From: Luteolibacter yonseiensis
GTDB lineage: Bacteria; Verrucomicrobiota; Verrucomicrobiia; Verrucomicrobiales; Akkermansiaceae
DNA length: 64,000 bases
Assembly (NCBI RefSeq): GCF_016595465.1
Contig: NZ_JAENIK010000009.1
Location: 310,001-374,000, forward strand
Direction: 5' to 3'
Shown: positions 1 to 9,040 of the stretch, in pieces
How the letters are laid out: every line of letters starts with the position of its first letter
Numbering within the stretch: the first letter of the stretch is position 1
Notes under the pieces: generated by a model
Told to the model about the DNA's origin: nothing
Databases searched by the model: none
The model's input: the letters and a program-made list of their open reading frames with translations, nothing else
Program-made: the position numbers and the translations under genes

Positions 1-1
1 G

Positions 2-3000
2 GATTTCACCTGGACCCAGAGCGCGCCCGGTGACCTCGACTGGAACGATTCCCTGAATTGGAACGCCGGCTCGGTCATGGCCGCTCCGGGGACCAACGCC
101 GACAATCTGTCATTTTTCGCTGATACGGCGACCCCGCTGGCGGCGGGAGCCAGCCAGATCGTCACCAACGTGCCGTCCGCGCTCACCCTGCGCTCGCTGG
201 TCCTGCAGGGGGCCGGGGCCTCCGCGGGCGCGTCGACGGAAATCACCATCGGCACCTCCGCCAGCACGTGGACCATGGACCGTTCCGACACCGGAAACGT
301 CCTCATCACCCTGGAAGGAACGGCCGGCACGGCAGGACTTTCCTACAACGTGGAATCCAACATCGTCCTGGTCAACGATTCGCTCACCATCCAGGGCGGC
401 GGCACGGCGGGATTCCGCTTCAATGGCAGCCTGACACGTGCGGGCCGCGCGCTCCGCAAGGAAGGAACCAGCGTGGCGACCCTTTCCGGCGCCATCACCG
501 GCACCTCGGATTTCGAAGTCTACGCCGGCACCCTCAACATCACCGGCAGCCTCCACACCTCCGCCGCCGCCGGCAAGGTCGTGGCGAGGGGCGCCAATTC
601 CGTGCTGAACCTCAGTGGCACCGGGTTCGCGGGATCGGCCGGCCTCGGGGTGGAGGGAACCAACTCCCTGTTCAACATCACCGGCGCGCTGACGGTCACC
701 GGTACGACCGTTTTCGTGGCACCGGACGCGAACCAGACCGGCACCCTCAACATCACCGGCGGCCTCGTGTCGGCCTCCGGGAAAAACATCTGGCTCGGAT
801 CCGATGGATACAACGGTGCTTCCAACAATACCGGGCATGGAATCCTGAACCTCTCCGGCGGCGGCCTGCTCGACGCCGGAGGCACGGCAGGCACCTTCCG
901 CATCGGTGGCAGCCGGGCGCTGAGCGTCGGCGGCACCGGCACTCTCAATCTCGAGGCCGGTGGCGCCCTCCAGATCAACCGGGCCGTGGGGTTCGGCACC
1001 AACGCCTCCAGCGGCACCCTCAATTTCAACGGTGGAAGCTTCATCGCGGGCGGCGCGGGTGCCACGATTTCCGCGACAAGCGCCGGCCGGATCAATGTCC
1101 GCAACGGAGGAGCGTTCATCAATACGGGCGGTTTCAACATCGCGATCACCGAGGAACTCCAGCATTCCGCCATCTCCGGGGACAATGCGATCGATGGCGG
1201 CCTTTCCAAATCCGGCTTCGGAGTCCTGGCCCTGGCCACGCTCAATACCTACACCGGCCCGACCGTCATCGAGGGGGGCATCCTCAGGTTTCCCAAAACC
1301 ACCAGCCTCTACTCCGGCAACACGGCGGATTGGACCACCGCCAATCTCAACGTGATGTCGTCCGCAACAATCGCTTTCAATGTCGGCGGAGATGGTGAGT
1401 TCGGCGATGCGGACATCACCCTGCTGCTCGCCAATCTCGCATCGAGTTCCGACTTCGGGGACGGCATGAATGATGGTGCCGGCATCGGATTCGACACCAC
1501 CAACGCCCTCTCGGGGTTCACGCTCGCGAACAACATCTCGGACACCGCCGGCCCCGCCGGTGGCTCGCGGTCCCTGGTGAAACTCGGCGCCAACGCGCTC
1601 ACCCTCACCGGAAACAACACCCACACCGGCGGCACCACGGTCCATGGCGGCACCCTGGTGATCGGAAATTCCAACGCCATCGGAAGCGGTGTGCTCACCG
1701 TCGCCACCACCGCCGCCACCACCCTGGTGGCGGGCGTCGATCTGACCGGTGCCGACGCGCTGTCGAATGATGTCGTTCTTTCCACCGCCACACGCATCGA
1801 CGGGACGCACAATCTCGAACTCCGTGGCACCATCACCCGCAACAACTCCGCGTTGGCCAAATACGGCACGGGGAGCCTGACCCTCACCGGTGAGGCATTC
1901 AGCGGCACCGGCGACTTCGAAACCTACGCCGGCACCACCTACATGACGGGCACCTGGGGTGCGGGCTTTTCGGCCGGGAAGGTCACCGCACGCGGTGCCA
2001 CCGGCGGCGTTCTCAACTGGTCCGGCACCGGTTACGCCGGCGGCGTGTATGGCGTGGGAGCCGAGGAAGGCGGAGGCGTCATCAACATCACCGCGGGCCT
2101 GCTGAGCAGCGCGGCCACCACCTCGGCCGTCTTCATCGCGCCGTTCGCCCCCAACTCCTCGGCGATCAACGTCAGCGGAGGCACCCTCGCGGTCACCGGC
2201 AACGGTGCGATCCGGATTGGTGCGGGCGGCTACAATGGAGCCACCGCCAACGGTGTCTCCACCATGACCGTCAGCGGAACCGGTGTGTTCGAGTCGGGCA
2301 CGACCACCGGCGTCTTTGCCGTCGGCAGCAGCGTCGCGGGCAACACGGTCGGCACCGGCACTCTCAATCTCGATCCGGGCGGGACGGTGGCGACAAACCG
2401 GATCATCACTTCCGGATCGGTGGCCTCCGGCACATTCAACTTCAACGGTGGCACCTTCCGTGCGAACGGAACGGAAGCTTCCATCAGCCTCAACGCCGCT
2501 TCAGGGCGGGCCAACGTGCGCAATGGCGGTGCCTTCATCGACAGCAACGGATTTGATATCTCCCTCCCACAGTCGCTGGTCCATTCCAACATCGAGGGCG
2601 ACGCCGCCGGCGATGGCGGTCTCGCCAAAAACGGAACCGGCAAGCTCACCCTTCTCGGGACGAACACCTATACCGGCCCGACACAGGTCAATGCCGGAAA
2701 TCTGGTGATCGGTCACCCGGATTCCATTCCCAATGGGGCGGCCGGCGTCACCGTCGCGGCCGGTGCGGGATTCGGCGTCCATGCCGCCAATTTCACCAGC
2801 GGGCAAATCGAATCGATCGCCAGCAAGGTGGTCTGGAGCGGCACCGGCACCTCCAGTCTGGTGCTCGACACCCAGGGCGGCAACGTGACCGTCGGCGCGG
2901 ATTTCGCCGCAGGCGGCTACAACCTCCTCGCCACGGGCGGAGGCACGCTCACACTGTCCGGCGACGTCTCGGGCGTCACCGTGCTTACCGAGAATGGCAC

Positions 3001-3256
3001 CCAGGTCATCGTTTCGGCGGATGTCGCCATCACCGTGAATTCGTTCAAGGTGGAGGAAGGAACCACCCCTGCCACCAGGAAAGCGGTGATCTCCTTCACC
3101 GCCTCCGGAGCGGTGGACATCTATGCCTCCGGCGATCTCCAAAACTGGGGAACAGCCATCGCCACCGGAGTTTCGGCGTCACCCTTCATCGAGGACAATC
3201 TGGGTCAGGACAAGCGGTTCTACATCCTGGTTCCCGCAGGCGCGCCCGCTCCGTGA
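2..3256 (+). CDS. Autotransporter-associated beta-strand repeat protein, 3' part
   Basis: The reading frame is open to the left edge, so the gene starts outside the window. The visible part is about 1,085 residues, rich in Gly, Thr, Asn and Ala, and made of short beta-strand repeats. At least three units have the signature of autotransporter-associated beta-strand repeats: a leading K-G/L-G motif, then NTYTGPT or NTHTGGTT, then a G-G/N-L-V-I-G step (around residues 380, 505 and 850 counted from position 77). The first and second halves resemble each other (both contain NVRNGGAFI), suggesting internal duplication. The family is known as large secreted or surface adhesin-like proteins, abundant in Verrucomicrobiota. 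No translocator barrel or PEP-CTERM tail is seen. The end, around ASGDLQNWGTA, resembles a small C-terminal beta domain. The specific function is unknown. Confidence 0.85.
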   Translation, partial: DFTWTQSAPGDLDWNDSLNWNAGSVMAAPGTNADNLSFFADTATPLAAGASQIVTNVPSALTLRSLVLQGAGASAGASTEITIGTSASTWTMDRSDTGNVLITLEGTAGTAGLSYNVESNIVLVNDSLTIQGGGTAGFRFNGSLTRAGRALRKEGTSVATLSGAITGTSDFEVYAGTLNITGSLHTSAAAGKVVARGANSVLNLSGTGFAGSAGLGVEGTNSLFNITGALTVTGTTVFVAPDANQTGTLNITGGLVSASGKNIWLGSDGYNGASNNTGHGILNLSGGGLLDAGGTAGTFRIGGSRALSVGGTGTLNLEAGGALQINRAVGFGTNASSGTLNFNGGSFIAGGAGATISATSAGRINVRNGGAFINTGGFNIAITEELQHSAISGDNAIDGGLSKSGFGVLALATLNTYTGPTVIEGGILRFPKTTSLYSGNTADWTTANLNVMSSATIAFNVGGDGEFGDADITLLLANLASSSDFGDGMNDGAGIGFDTTNALSGFTLANNISDTAGPAGGSRSLVKLGANALTLTGNNTHTGGTTVHGGTLVIGNSNAIGSGVLTVATTAATTLVAGVDLTGADALSNDVVLSTATRIDGTHNLELRGTITRNNSALAKYGTGSLTLTGEAFSGTGDFETYAGTTYMTGTWGAGFSAGKVTARGATGGVLNWSGTGYAGGVYGVGAEEGGGVINITAGLLSSAATTSAVFIAPFAPNSSAINVSGGTLAVTGNGAIRIGAGGYNGATANGVSTMTVSGTGVFESGTTTGVFAVGSSVAGNTVGTGTLNLDPGGTVATNRIITSGSVASGTFNFNGGTFRANGTEASISLNAASGRANVRNGGAFIDSNGFDISLPQSLVHSNIEGDAAGDGGLAKNGTGKLTLLGTNTYTGPTQVNAGNLVIGHPDSIPNGAAGVTVAAGAGFGVHAANFTSGQIESIASKVVWSGTGTSSLVLDTQGGNVTVGADFAAGGYNLLATGGGTLTLSGDVSGVTVLTENGTQVIVSADVAITVNSFKVEEGTTPATRKAVISFTASGAVDIYASGDLQNWGTAIATGVSASPFIEDNLGQDKRFYILVPAGAPAP

Positions 3257-3295
3257 GATGCGTCATTTGCCGGATATCATCCCGGCAAAGCCCAA

Positions 3296-3322
3296 CCACC
3301 GCCCCGCATCCCGGGGCGGTGG
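3296..3322 (+). terminator. GC-rich hairpin after the beta-strand repeat gene
   Basis: A perfect 10-bp stem, CCACCGCCCC paired with GGGGCGGTGG, with a 7-nt loop lies 40 bp after the stop codon. No clear U tract follows, so it is a terminator-like or 3'-stabilising hairpin rather than a textbook intrinsic terminator. Confidence 0.6.
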
Positions 3323-3438
3323 CACTTCATCCTGAAACCAACCGCTGAAATCCGTGGGTGACGGGCGTTGCCATCCCGCGCCGGTGCGGGGTGGGACCAT
3401 CGTTGGAGATATCCGCGTGCCATGTGAATTGTCAGAAC

Positions 3439-3719
3439 ATCATACCATTTTTCATCAATAAGGTGACTTGATCCCGAGTCGCGGCTCCGTGGACTGCGTG
3501 CGGCTCGCTGCCGCTTTCATCTGCCAGCTCGCTGGCCGGGACGGAGGTTCGAATTCATAGAGCGCGCCTCCCCTCGTGCGACAGCCTGCGGAGCAATCAA
3601 TGATTCGCTGTGGTTCCGCCGTGTCAGCAAGCTGACTACGGAAAGCGGCAGCGAGCTGCACGCAGTCCAAAAGCTTCGCCGGCTCCAATCGTCACTTTGT
3701 TGCCGGCAACTGGTATGAT
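3439..3719. repeat. Palindromic MITE-like element, 281 bp
   Basis: The two ends form long imperfect inverted repeats. The left arm starts ATCATACCA and runs through GTGACTTGA, GGACTGCGTGC and GGCTCGCTGCCGCTTTC. The right arm is its reverse complement with some mismatches, ending TGGTATGAT. No plausible transposase gene lies inside. It fits a non-autonomous miniature element or a large REP-type palindrome. It occupies most of the gap between the adhesin gene and the next gene. Confidence 0.7.
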
Positions 3720-4052
3720 AGGTAGTTGCGGGGGCATGTTATCCAGGGGATCAAGCGCATGTGAGCGCACGCGGGAAGAATCAGACGGCGGAAAACTTTT
3801 CTCCACCTTGCGGGCCGGGAATTGATGAGCGGACGTAAGGCAAATCCGCCGCTGGCAGCGTGGGGGGAAGGCGTGTGGACGGGGTGGTTCTCCGGCACCC
3901 GGATGGCAGGATTCGGAGCCGTGGCTGTCCTCCTGCTGGAATCTTCAAAAAAACTTGCAACCAACTTCGGTTAGATCAGGGTGTGACCCAATGGGGGCCA
4001 GCGGTATGGCATTCCCTTGGACCTCGGAAAAACCTTAATTTGAAAAGCACGA
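3720..4052. other. Intergenic stretch, no gene seen
   Basis: I see no convincing coding sequence here: the short reading frames lack family resemblance or ribosome sites. The stretch presumably contains the promoter of the membrane-anchored protein gene that follows. No operator or RNA motif was recognised. Confidence 0.5.
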
Positions 4053-5237
4053 ATGAAACCCAAAGTCCCGCTTCTGATTGGTCTGGTATTGGCAATGTCG
4101 GGATTGGCGTTTTTGTATTTCCGGCATGATTCCAAGCCGGTGCCCGCTGATGGAGCATCGGCCTCTTCGCCTGTCGTCACGCGTGACCTCCGGACTGAGG
4201 AAAAACCGGCGGACGGTCCGGACTCGAATTCCCCGATCCCGAAAACGACGGATCCGGCTCCGCCGGAAAAAGCCGGAATGACGCCGGATATGGCAAGGAA
4301 GCTGATTTCCGACTTCGCCGCGGAAAACAAGGATCTGAACTCCCGGGCGGAATTCACTCGAGGGGTCATCAAGGAGTTATGTGAAAGCGGCTATTCCAAG
4401 GAGGCCTGGGATCTGATCGATCCGGGCAATGGAATCGTCCGGAATTTCGGACTCGCATCCTTTTTCGAGAATGCGGACCTGCCGCCTGCGGACCTGCTGG
4501 ACAAGATTGCCAATGTTCCCAGACTCGACATGTTTACCGGTTTCTCCGGATTCTTGAATCGATACCCTCCGGATCAGCTGTCCGCCTTGCTGGACTCGCC
4601 CGAGGTGAAGCGGTTCTACTCCGCCGTGGGTGACGACCTGAAGGCTGTCAACGTCAAGACCGCGGTTTCCGGTGTTTTGCAGATCGCCATGAACAAGATG
4701 GCGCCCGAGGAGCGCGGTGGCACCTACCAGCTGGCGAGGGAGCTGGATTCGAAAGGCCTGCTTGAGGCCCATGATTTCATTCTCATCGTCCAGAGATATA
4801 GCAACAAGAACATATTCGAACAATGGGAGGACATCAAAGCCGTGGATCTGAACGGTTGGTCCAGCAATGTTGTGAAAAAACAACGGCAGGGCATGCTTTC
4901 CGACATGGTGGCGGAGGATGCCCCGGCAGCGGTGAAAGGCATTCTGAATGGCGACGAAGATCGGGCCGGAAACGATCTGGCATGGGCTCTTAAATCGTGG
5001 ACCAATCTCGACTCCCAAGGAGCCGCCGACTGGTATAAATCCAGCCAGGCCTCGTTCAGCGGCAGGCAGCGTGAACTGGTGTCATCGTCTTTCGCCGAGG
5101 CCGCCATCTCTTCCCTCGAATTCGAGAGCGCCAGACAGTGGGCGGAACAAATCGAGGATGCTGAGGCGAGAAGGAAAATCCTCGAAAACGTGGAACAAAA
5201 GAGAATTGAATATGAACAGAAGTCTGTTTCCAAATAG
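4053..5237 (+). CDS. Membrane-anchored hypothetical protein
   Basis: This 394-residue protein starts with a short basic end and one hydrophobic segment (about residues 5-23, ending LAFLYFRH). A Pro/Ser/Asp-rich linker follows (about 25-75), then a mainly helical domain with Trp-containing repeats such as WDLIDPG, WALKSW, ADWYKSS and ARQWAEQIED. This looks like a single-pass or uncleaved-signal protein with a periplasmic helical-repeat domain. Similar repeats built around A-x-x-W are common in large paralogous families of Verrucomicrobiota, but I cannot name a function. The start at 4053 places the hydrophobic segment at the N-terminus, which supports it. It stands alone, with no obvious operon partner. 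Confidence 0.75.
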   Translation: MKPKVPLLIGLVLAMSGLAFLYFRHDSKPVPADGASASSPVVTRDLRTEEKPADGPDSNSPIPKTTDPAPPEKAGMTPDMARKLISDFAAENKDLNSRAEFTRGVIKELCESGYSKEAWDLIDPGNGIVRNFGLASFFENADLPPADLLDKIANVPRLDMFTGFSGFLNRYPPDQLSALLDSPEVKRFYSAVGDDLKAVNVKTAVSGVLQIAMNKMAPEERGGTYQLARELDSKGLLEAHDFILIVQRYSNKNIFEQWEDIKAVDLNGWSSNVVKKQRQGMLSDMVAEDAPAAVKGILNGDEDRAGNDLAWALKSWTNLDSQGAADWYKSSQASFSGRQRELVSSSFAEAAISSLEFESARQWAEQIEDAEARRKILENVEQKRIEYEQKSVSK

Positions 5238-5719
5238 CAGGCGCGGGTTCGTCTTCATATATGGAACTGGCGAACCGCGTTGATTCTTGCGCGGTAAGGC
5301 CGGAGAGATCTTCAAGGAGTCCGGGGTGGAGGACTCCGCAGGACTCAACATCCTGGGCGACCGGCTGGGCGTGCTGGGCCCTGCGGAGGCGGCGGGGCTG
5401 CATGCCCTCATCGCCTGCTCAAAAAAACTCCCTTTGACCGGGCATCAGACGACGGAAGCCGTCGAGAGCGGAACGGTGGCCGGCACTCTTCTAACAGAGG
5501 ATTCGCTTTTCGGAGTCACTCCACTTCCGCACGGCCATGGGATGGCCACCCTGTCGTGCGACGACACATCCGATCCTCTCCGACGCAAGTGGGGCGATTT
5601 GCCGTCGTGACGGTTTATTACACAAGCCAGCCGTTAAAATACAAGCAATCCCGGGAGAGGCGGATAGCGTGATGTCTCCTTGCAATTTCGGACTTCACAA
5701 GAAAAAGCCTGATAACGAC
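5238..5719. other. Intergenic stretch with a possible decayed reading frame
   Basis: A frame from 5287 (TTG) to 5610 could encode 107 residues, but it has no ribosome site, no ATG start and no recognisable motif. It may be a decayed gene. The last 100 bp must contain the promoter of the LamG/PEP-CTERM gene. Confidence 0.4.
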
Positions 5720-6601
5720 ATGATGAAAAATTTGAAAAACTCCCTGATCTCGAAATCGGCTGTGGTCGGGATGACGATGGGTCTCACCGCCGTGACAAAC
5801 GCTGGCACTGTCGCTTACTGGCGGTTCGAAGACGGCCCTCTAGGACAAGTCGCCGCAGGCAACAACGGAGAAGAGGCATACAATAACACGATCACGGACA
5901 GTTCGGGAAACGGCAACCATCTGCGGACCTATGCCACCTTCACTTCCCCTTCCTACATTGCGGCGGTTCCCGGCTCGACCGTTCCCGGTACCGGCGCGTC
6001 GAACGCCTTCTCGCTGGATTTCGCTCCCAATCGGGACATTTACACCGGGGCGGGAAGCTCTTTGCCCGCGGCGTCCTTCACCAACTTCACGATCGAAGCC
6101 TATGTGAGCTTTGACAGTTTGGGATCATGGCAGACCTTCATCGGCCGGGACGACTCCGGCAGCCCGGGGCAGGGGGCGGGTCCGGAATCACTGTTCTACT
6201 TCCAAGCCATGGGCGATGGATCCAACAAGCTCAGGGTCCAAGCCATGGACTCGCTGAATACGATCCATAACGTGTCTTCCATTTCCGCATTGTCTGTGAA
6301 CACATGGTATCATGTGGCGGCGGTTTCCAACGGGACCACGATGGAGCTATATCTCGATGGTGTCCTCCAGGGCAGCACAAGTTTCACGGGCGGCCTTTAC
6401 GATCCGGCGCAGGATACGATCTGGACCATAGGACGCGGGCAGTATGGGGGCAACAACGGCGACTTCCTTGATGGAAAAATCGACGAAGTCAGGTTTTCCG
6501 ACAGCGCGCTGGATTCTTCGCTGTTCCTCAATGTCCCTGAGCCAGGGTGTTTCATGCTCGCGGTGCTCGGGGCCTGTGTGTCATTCAAAAGGCGCCGCTG
6601 A
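5720..6601 (+). CDS. LamG-domain PEP-CTERM secreted protein
   Basis: About 293 residues. The start at 5720 (ATG-ATG) gives a proper signal peptide: a basic end (KNLKNS), a hydrophobic core (VVGMTMGLTAV) and a small-residue cleavage region before GTVAYWRFEDG. The open frame extends upstream to 5537, but those residues are not signal-like. The body is a concanavalin-like LamG/laminin-G-3 fold, shown by AYWRFEDG near the start, FTIEAYVSF in the middle, WYHVAAVSNGTTMELYLDG late and a closing IDEVRFSD. The end, VPEPG, a hydrophobic stretch and KRRR, is a PEP-CTERM exosortase sorting tail, so the protein is exported and processed at the envelope. The ligand is unknown. It converges on the comM remnant. 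Confidence 0.85.
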   Translation: MMKNLKNSLISKSAVVGMTMGLTAVTNAGTVAYWRFEDGPLGQVAAGNNGEEAYNNTITDSSGNGNHLRTYATFTSPSYIAAVPGSTVPGTGASNAFSLDFAPNRDIYTGAGSSLPAASFTNFTIEAYVSFDSLGSWQTFIGRDDSGSPGQGAGPESLFYFQAMGDGSNKLRVQAMDSLNTIHNVSSISALSVNTWYHVAAVSNGTTMELYLDGVLQGSTSFTGGLYDPAQDTIWTIGRGQYGGNNGDFLDGKIDEVRFSDSALDSSLFLNVPEPGCFMLAVLGACVSFKRRR

Positions 6602-6633
6602 TTTTCCTCCCCTGTGTAAGGATTGAATTCACC

Positions 6634-6663
6634 GCCGCAGCTTTTTACCAGACAAGCTGCGGC
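6634..6663. terminator. Hairpin between convergent genes
   Basis: The 9-bp arms GCCGCAGCT and AGCTGCGGC flank a 12-nt loop. The hairpin lies between the stop of the LamG gene (+) and the stop of the comM 3' half (-), so it probably terminates transcription in both directions. No strong U tract is seen on either strand. Confidence 0.5.
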
Positions 6664-6678
6664 GAGAGTTCTATTTCC

Positions 6679-7248
6679 TTAGGAAAACAACTTCCGATCC
6701 AGCGATCGATATTGGATCGCTTCCAGGATGTCGTTCGGACGGATGTCGGGAGCGCCGCCGAGATCGGCCAGGGTGCGGGCGACTTTCAGGATGCGGTCGT
6801 GGGCGCGGGCGGAGAAGTTCATCTGCTCCATGGCGTGTTCCAGGTAGCGGTTCGACTCGGCGTCGAGCTTGCAGTGCTGCCGCACCTGGCGGGAACCCAT
6901 CGCGGAGTTGGTGGAGTTGGAGAATTTCCGGAACCGCTCCTGCTGGATCTCCCTCGCCGCCACCACCCGCTGGCGGATGGTTTCGGATTTTTCACCCATG
7001 TTCGAGTCGGACGACAGGTCGCGGAAATCGACAAGCGGCACCTCCACGTGGAGATCGATGCGGTCTAACAACGGTCCGGAAATGCGCTGGCGGTAGTTTT
7101 CGATCTGGCGTGGCGAGCAACGGCACTCCCGTTTGAGGTCGCCATAGTAGCCACAAGGGCAGGGGTTGAGCGCCGAGACGAGGAGGAACCTCGCGGGGAA
7201 GGTGAGGGAACCGGCGGCGCGCGAGATGGTCACATGGCCGTCCTCCAA
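6679..7248 (-). pseudogene. comM: comM (yifB) 3' half, separated by the inserted element
   Basis: This encodes the C-terminal part of a Mg-chelatase-like AAA+ ATPase of the YifB/ComM family, a hexameric helicase that promotes branch migration during natural transformation. The frame carries conserved C-terminal blocks: EDGHVTISRA, LVSALNPCPCGYYGD, the Cys cluster CRCSP, GPLLDRIDLHVEVP with the arginine finger region, and the lid-helix block SARAHDRILKVARTLADL. It begins at the QPLED motif with no start codon of its own. The missing 5' half lies on the same strand at 45353-46318. The two halves fit exactly at QPLE, so excision of the intervening 38 kb would restore the gene. Confidence 0.93.
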
Positions 7249-7254
7249 TGGCTG
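7243..7254. other. attL: left junction of the mobile element
   Basis: CTCCAA-T-GGCTG here matches CTCCAA-G-GGCTG at 45347-45358 with one mismatch. Outside it lies comM coding sequence; inside it lies the recombinase gene. Joining the inner flanks gives CAGCCATT (45339-45346), CTCC and AATGGCTG (7247-7254), a perfect 8-bp dyad around the core. Dyad symmetry is expected for serine-recombinase sites. The exact crossover dinucleotide within CTCC cannot be read from one junction pair. Confidence 0.85.
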
Positions 7255-7273
7255 CTTGATTTAGGTATTTCAA

Positions 7274-9037
7274 ATGGGTAGAATTCGTGTCATGAACACG
7301 CGAAACCAGAAAAGTAAAAAACAGGAATTACCGGTGGTTGAAGGACCAAAGCGTGCGTATTCCTACATTCGCTTTTCTTCGAAGAAACAGGCAAAAGGGT
7401 CCTCCCTGAGTCGTCAGTTGGAGAAAACACGGAAGTATTGCCGCGAACGTGGGCTGCTTCTTGATGAAAGCATGTCCTATCAGGATTTGGGAGTTTCTGC
7501 GTGGAAGGGTATGAATCTCGACGATCGGAATGGGCTCGGACAACTGGTCGCGGCGTGTCAGGATGGCCTCATTCCACCCGGGTCAGCGATTGTTGTAGAG
7601 GCGATGGACCGGATTTCTCGGCAGCGTCCACGGCGCGTGTCGACGTTGCTCGGTCGATTCCTCGACGAATTTCGTGTGGAGATCCATTTGATTGGTATCG
7701 AGAAGGTCCTCTTGCCGGATGTTCCAACGGCTGCAGAGGAAGGGATGGATCTTATGTATATTGCGATGCTTGCCAGCCGGGCAGCTGAAGAACAGGAGAC
7801 CAAGTCGGACCGGCTCAAGGCTGCCTTTGAGAGAAAACGACGCAAGGTAGCAGATGGTACTAAACTGATGGAAACCAAACCTGGGAAAATGCCCTGGTGG
7901 ATCGTTTATAACGGCAAATCACTTGAATCTCCACCGGACCGGGCGGAGGTGGTTCGATCGATCTATTTATGGACCGCAGATGGCGTCACCGCGCCCGAAA
8001 TTGCCCGCCGGCTGCAGGCGTCTGGAATTCCAACATGGAGACCGGTGACGAAGATCTGGACTTCCGCTAGGGTCCGGGATCTTGTGAGGTCACGGGCACC
8101 CGAGGGTATTCTTTCTGAAACACCCAAGACAGCTGTTAGCGGTCTTACTTACGAAGTTCCGGGTTACTACCCTAAATTGGTAGACGCAGACATTGCTGAG
8201 CGTGCGCGTGCGGCGATGACAGCAAATCGGCGGCAGGCCGGAAGACCCCATGAGATTCGCGCTGAAGGAGAAAGGCCGATCAATATTCTCCGCGGACTGC
8301 TACGGTATGAGGGGCATTGGTGTGCCCATGGAACACGTGCCAACGGAACCGATGGTGCGATGAACGGATATTTCATCGTCTATCTGGAGGAGCTAAAAAA
8401 GACACTCGTATCGATTCCGGCAAGGTTGATCGAGCCGACCTTGCTTGCGGGCCTCGTCGAACTGAAACCCGCTGATCTTGTTCCGCCTCCGGATGAGGTA
8501 GATCCTTATGTGGGCAAACTCGCATCCTTGAAGGAGGAATTGAAGAAGGTTGAAAAGGTGTTGGAGAGCCTCGCCGACAAGGTTGAACAGAATCCCGATA
8601 TCGATACACTGTTGGTCAGGCTCCGCGAGCGGGAAGCTGATCGTAAGCAGCTCAGGGAAGAAATCGGAGAGCTGTCTGTTAAAGTCAAAACGCGACCGTC
8701 CGGGACTGCGCGGGAGACGAAGGAACTGAAATCTTTGATCGATGCAGATATGCGTGAAAATGCAGTGCGTGGACGTATTGCCGAGTTGCTACGGTCTATG
8801 ATCGAACGCATCGATTTTTCTTACAATCCGACAGCTGCAACCGGCGCTGTCAGCCTCTCATTGTTGCAAAAACAGGGGTTATTTATTCCCGATCCCCTGC
8901 CGGCGTCAAAACGGCGTAAGGCACTTTCGATGATCATCCATTTTCGCAGAGGCGGAAGGCGGGCGATCGTAAGGCTAGATCCCGAGAAAATGGCAAAGAT
9001 CGGTCGCCCAGATACCCTTTTCTCCGGTCGCTGCTAA
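7274..9037 (+). CDS. Large serine recombinase (element integrase)
   Basis: This 587-residue protein has a catalytic resolvase domain (residues 27-180) with the nucleophile Ser35 in YIRFSSKKQ and the family arginines in MDRISRQRPRR. A recombinase domain follows (about 195-340, EIARRLQASGIPTWR), then a degenerate zinc-ribbon region (LLRYEGHWCAHG) in which the usual Cys pairs are mostly lost, and a coiled coil (about 415-500). Large serine recombinases integrate and excise elements between short non-identical att sites. The gene starts about 25 bp from attL, the usual position for an element integrase. A second ATG at residue 7 is an alternative start. The protein is slightly larger than typical phage integrases. 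Confidence 0.92.
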   Translation: MGRIRVMNTRNQKSKKQELPVVEGPKRAYSYIRFSSKKQAKGSSLSRQLEKTRKYCRERGLLLDESMSYQDLGVSAWKGMNLDDRNGLGQLVAACQDGLIPPGSAIVVEAMDRISRQRPRRVSTLLGRFLDEFRVEIHLIGIEKVLLPDVPTAAEEGMDLMYIAMLASRAAEEQETKSDRLKAAFERKRRKVADGTKLMETKPGKMPWWIVYNGKSLESPPDRAEVVRSIYLWTADGVTAPEIARRLQASGIPTWRPVTKIWTSARVRDLVRSRAPEGILSETPKTAVSGLTYEVPGYYPKLVDADIAERARAAMTANRRQAGRPHEIRAEGERPINILRGLLRYEGHWCAHGTRANGTDGAMNGYFIVYLEELKKTLVSIPARLIEPTLLAGLVELKPADLVPPPDEVDPYVGKLASLKEELKKVEKVLESLADKVEQNPDIDTLLVRLREREADRKQLREEIGELSVKVKTRPSGTARETKELKSLIDADMRENAVRGRIAELLRSMIERIDFSYNPTAATGAVSLSLLQKQGLFIPDPLPASKRRKALSMIIHFRRGGRRAIVRLDPEKMAKIGRPDTLFSGRC

Positions 9038-9040
9038 CGA

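Noticed and set aside
110-1810. Long open frame on the minus strand under the adhesin gene
   Set aside because: GC-rich third-position effect opposite a repeat-rich gene; composition is low-complexity and the plus strand has the clear repeat-protein signature.
5287-5610. 107-aa gene with TTG start
   Set aside because: No ribosome site, no motif, no partner; at best a decayed gene.
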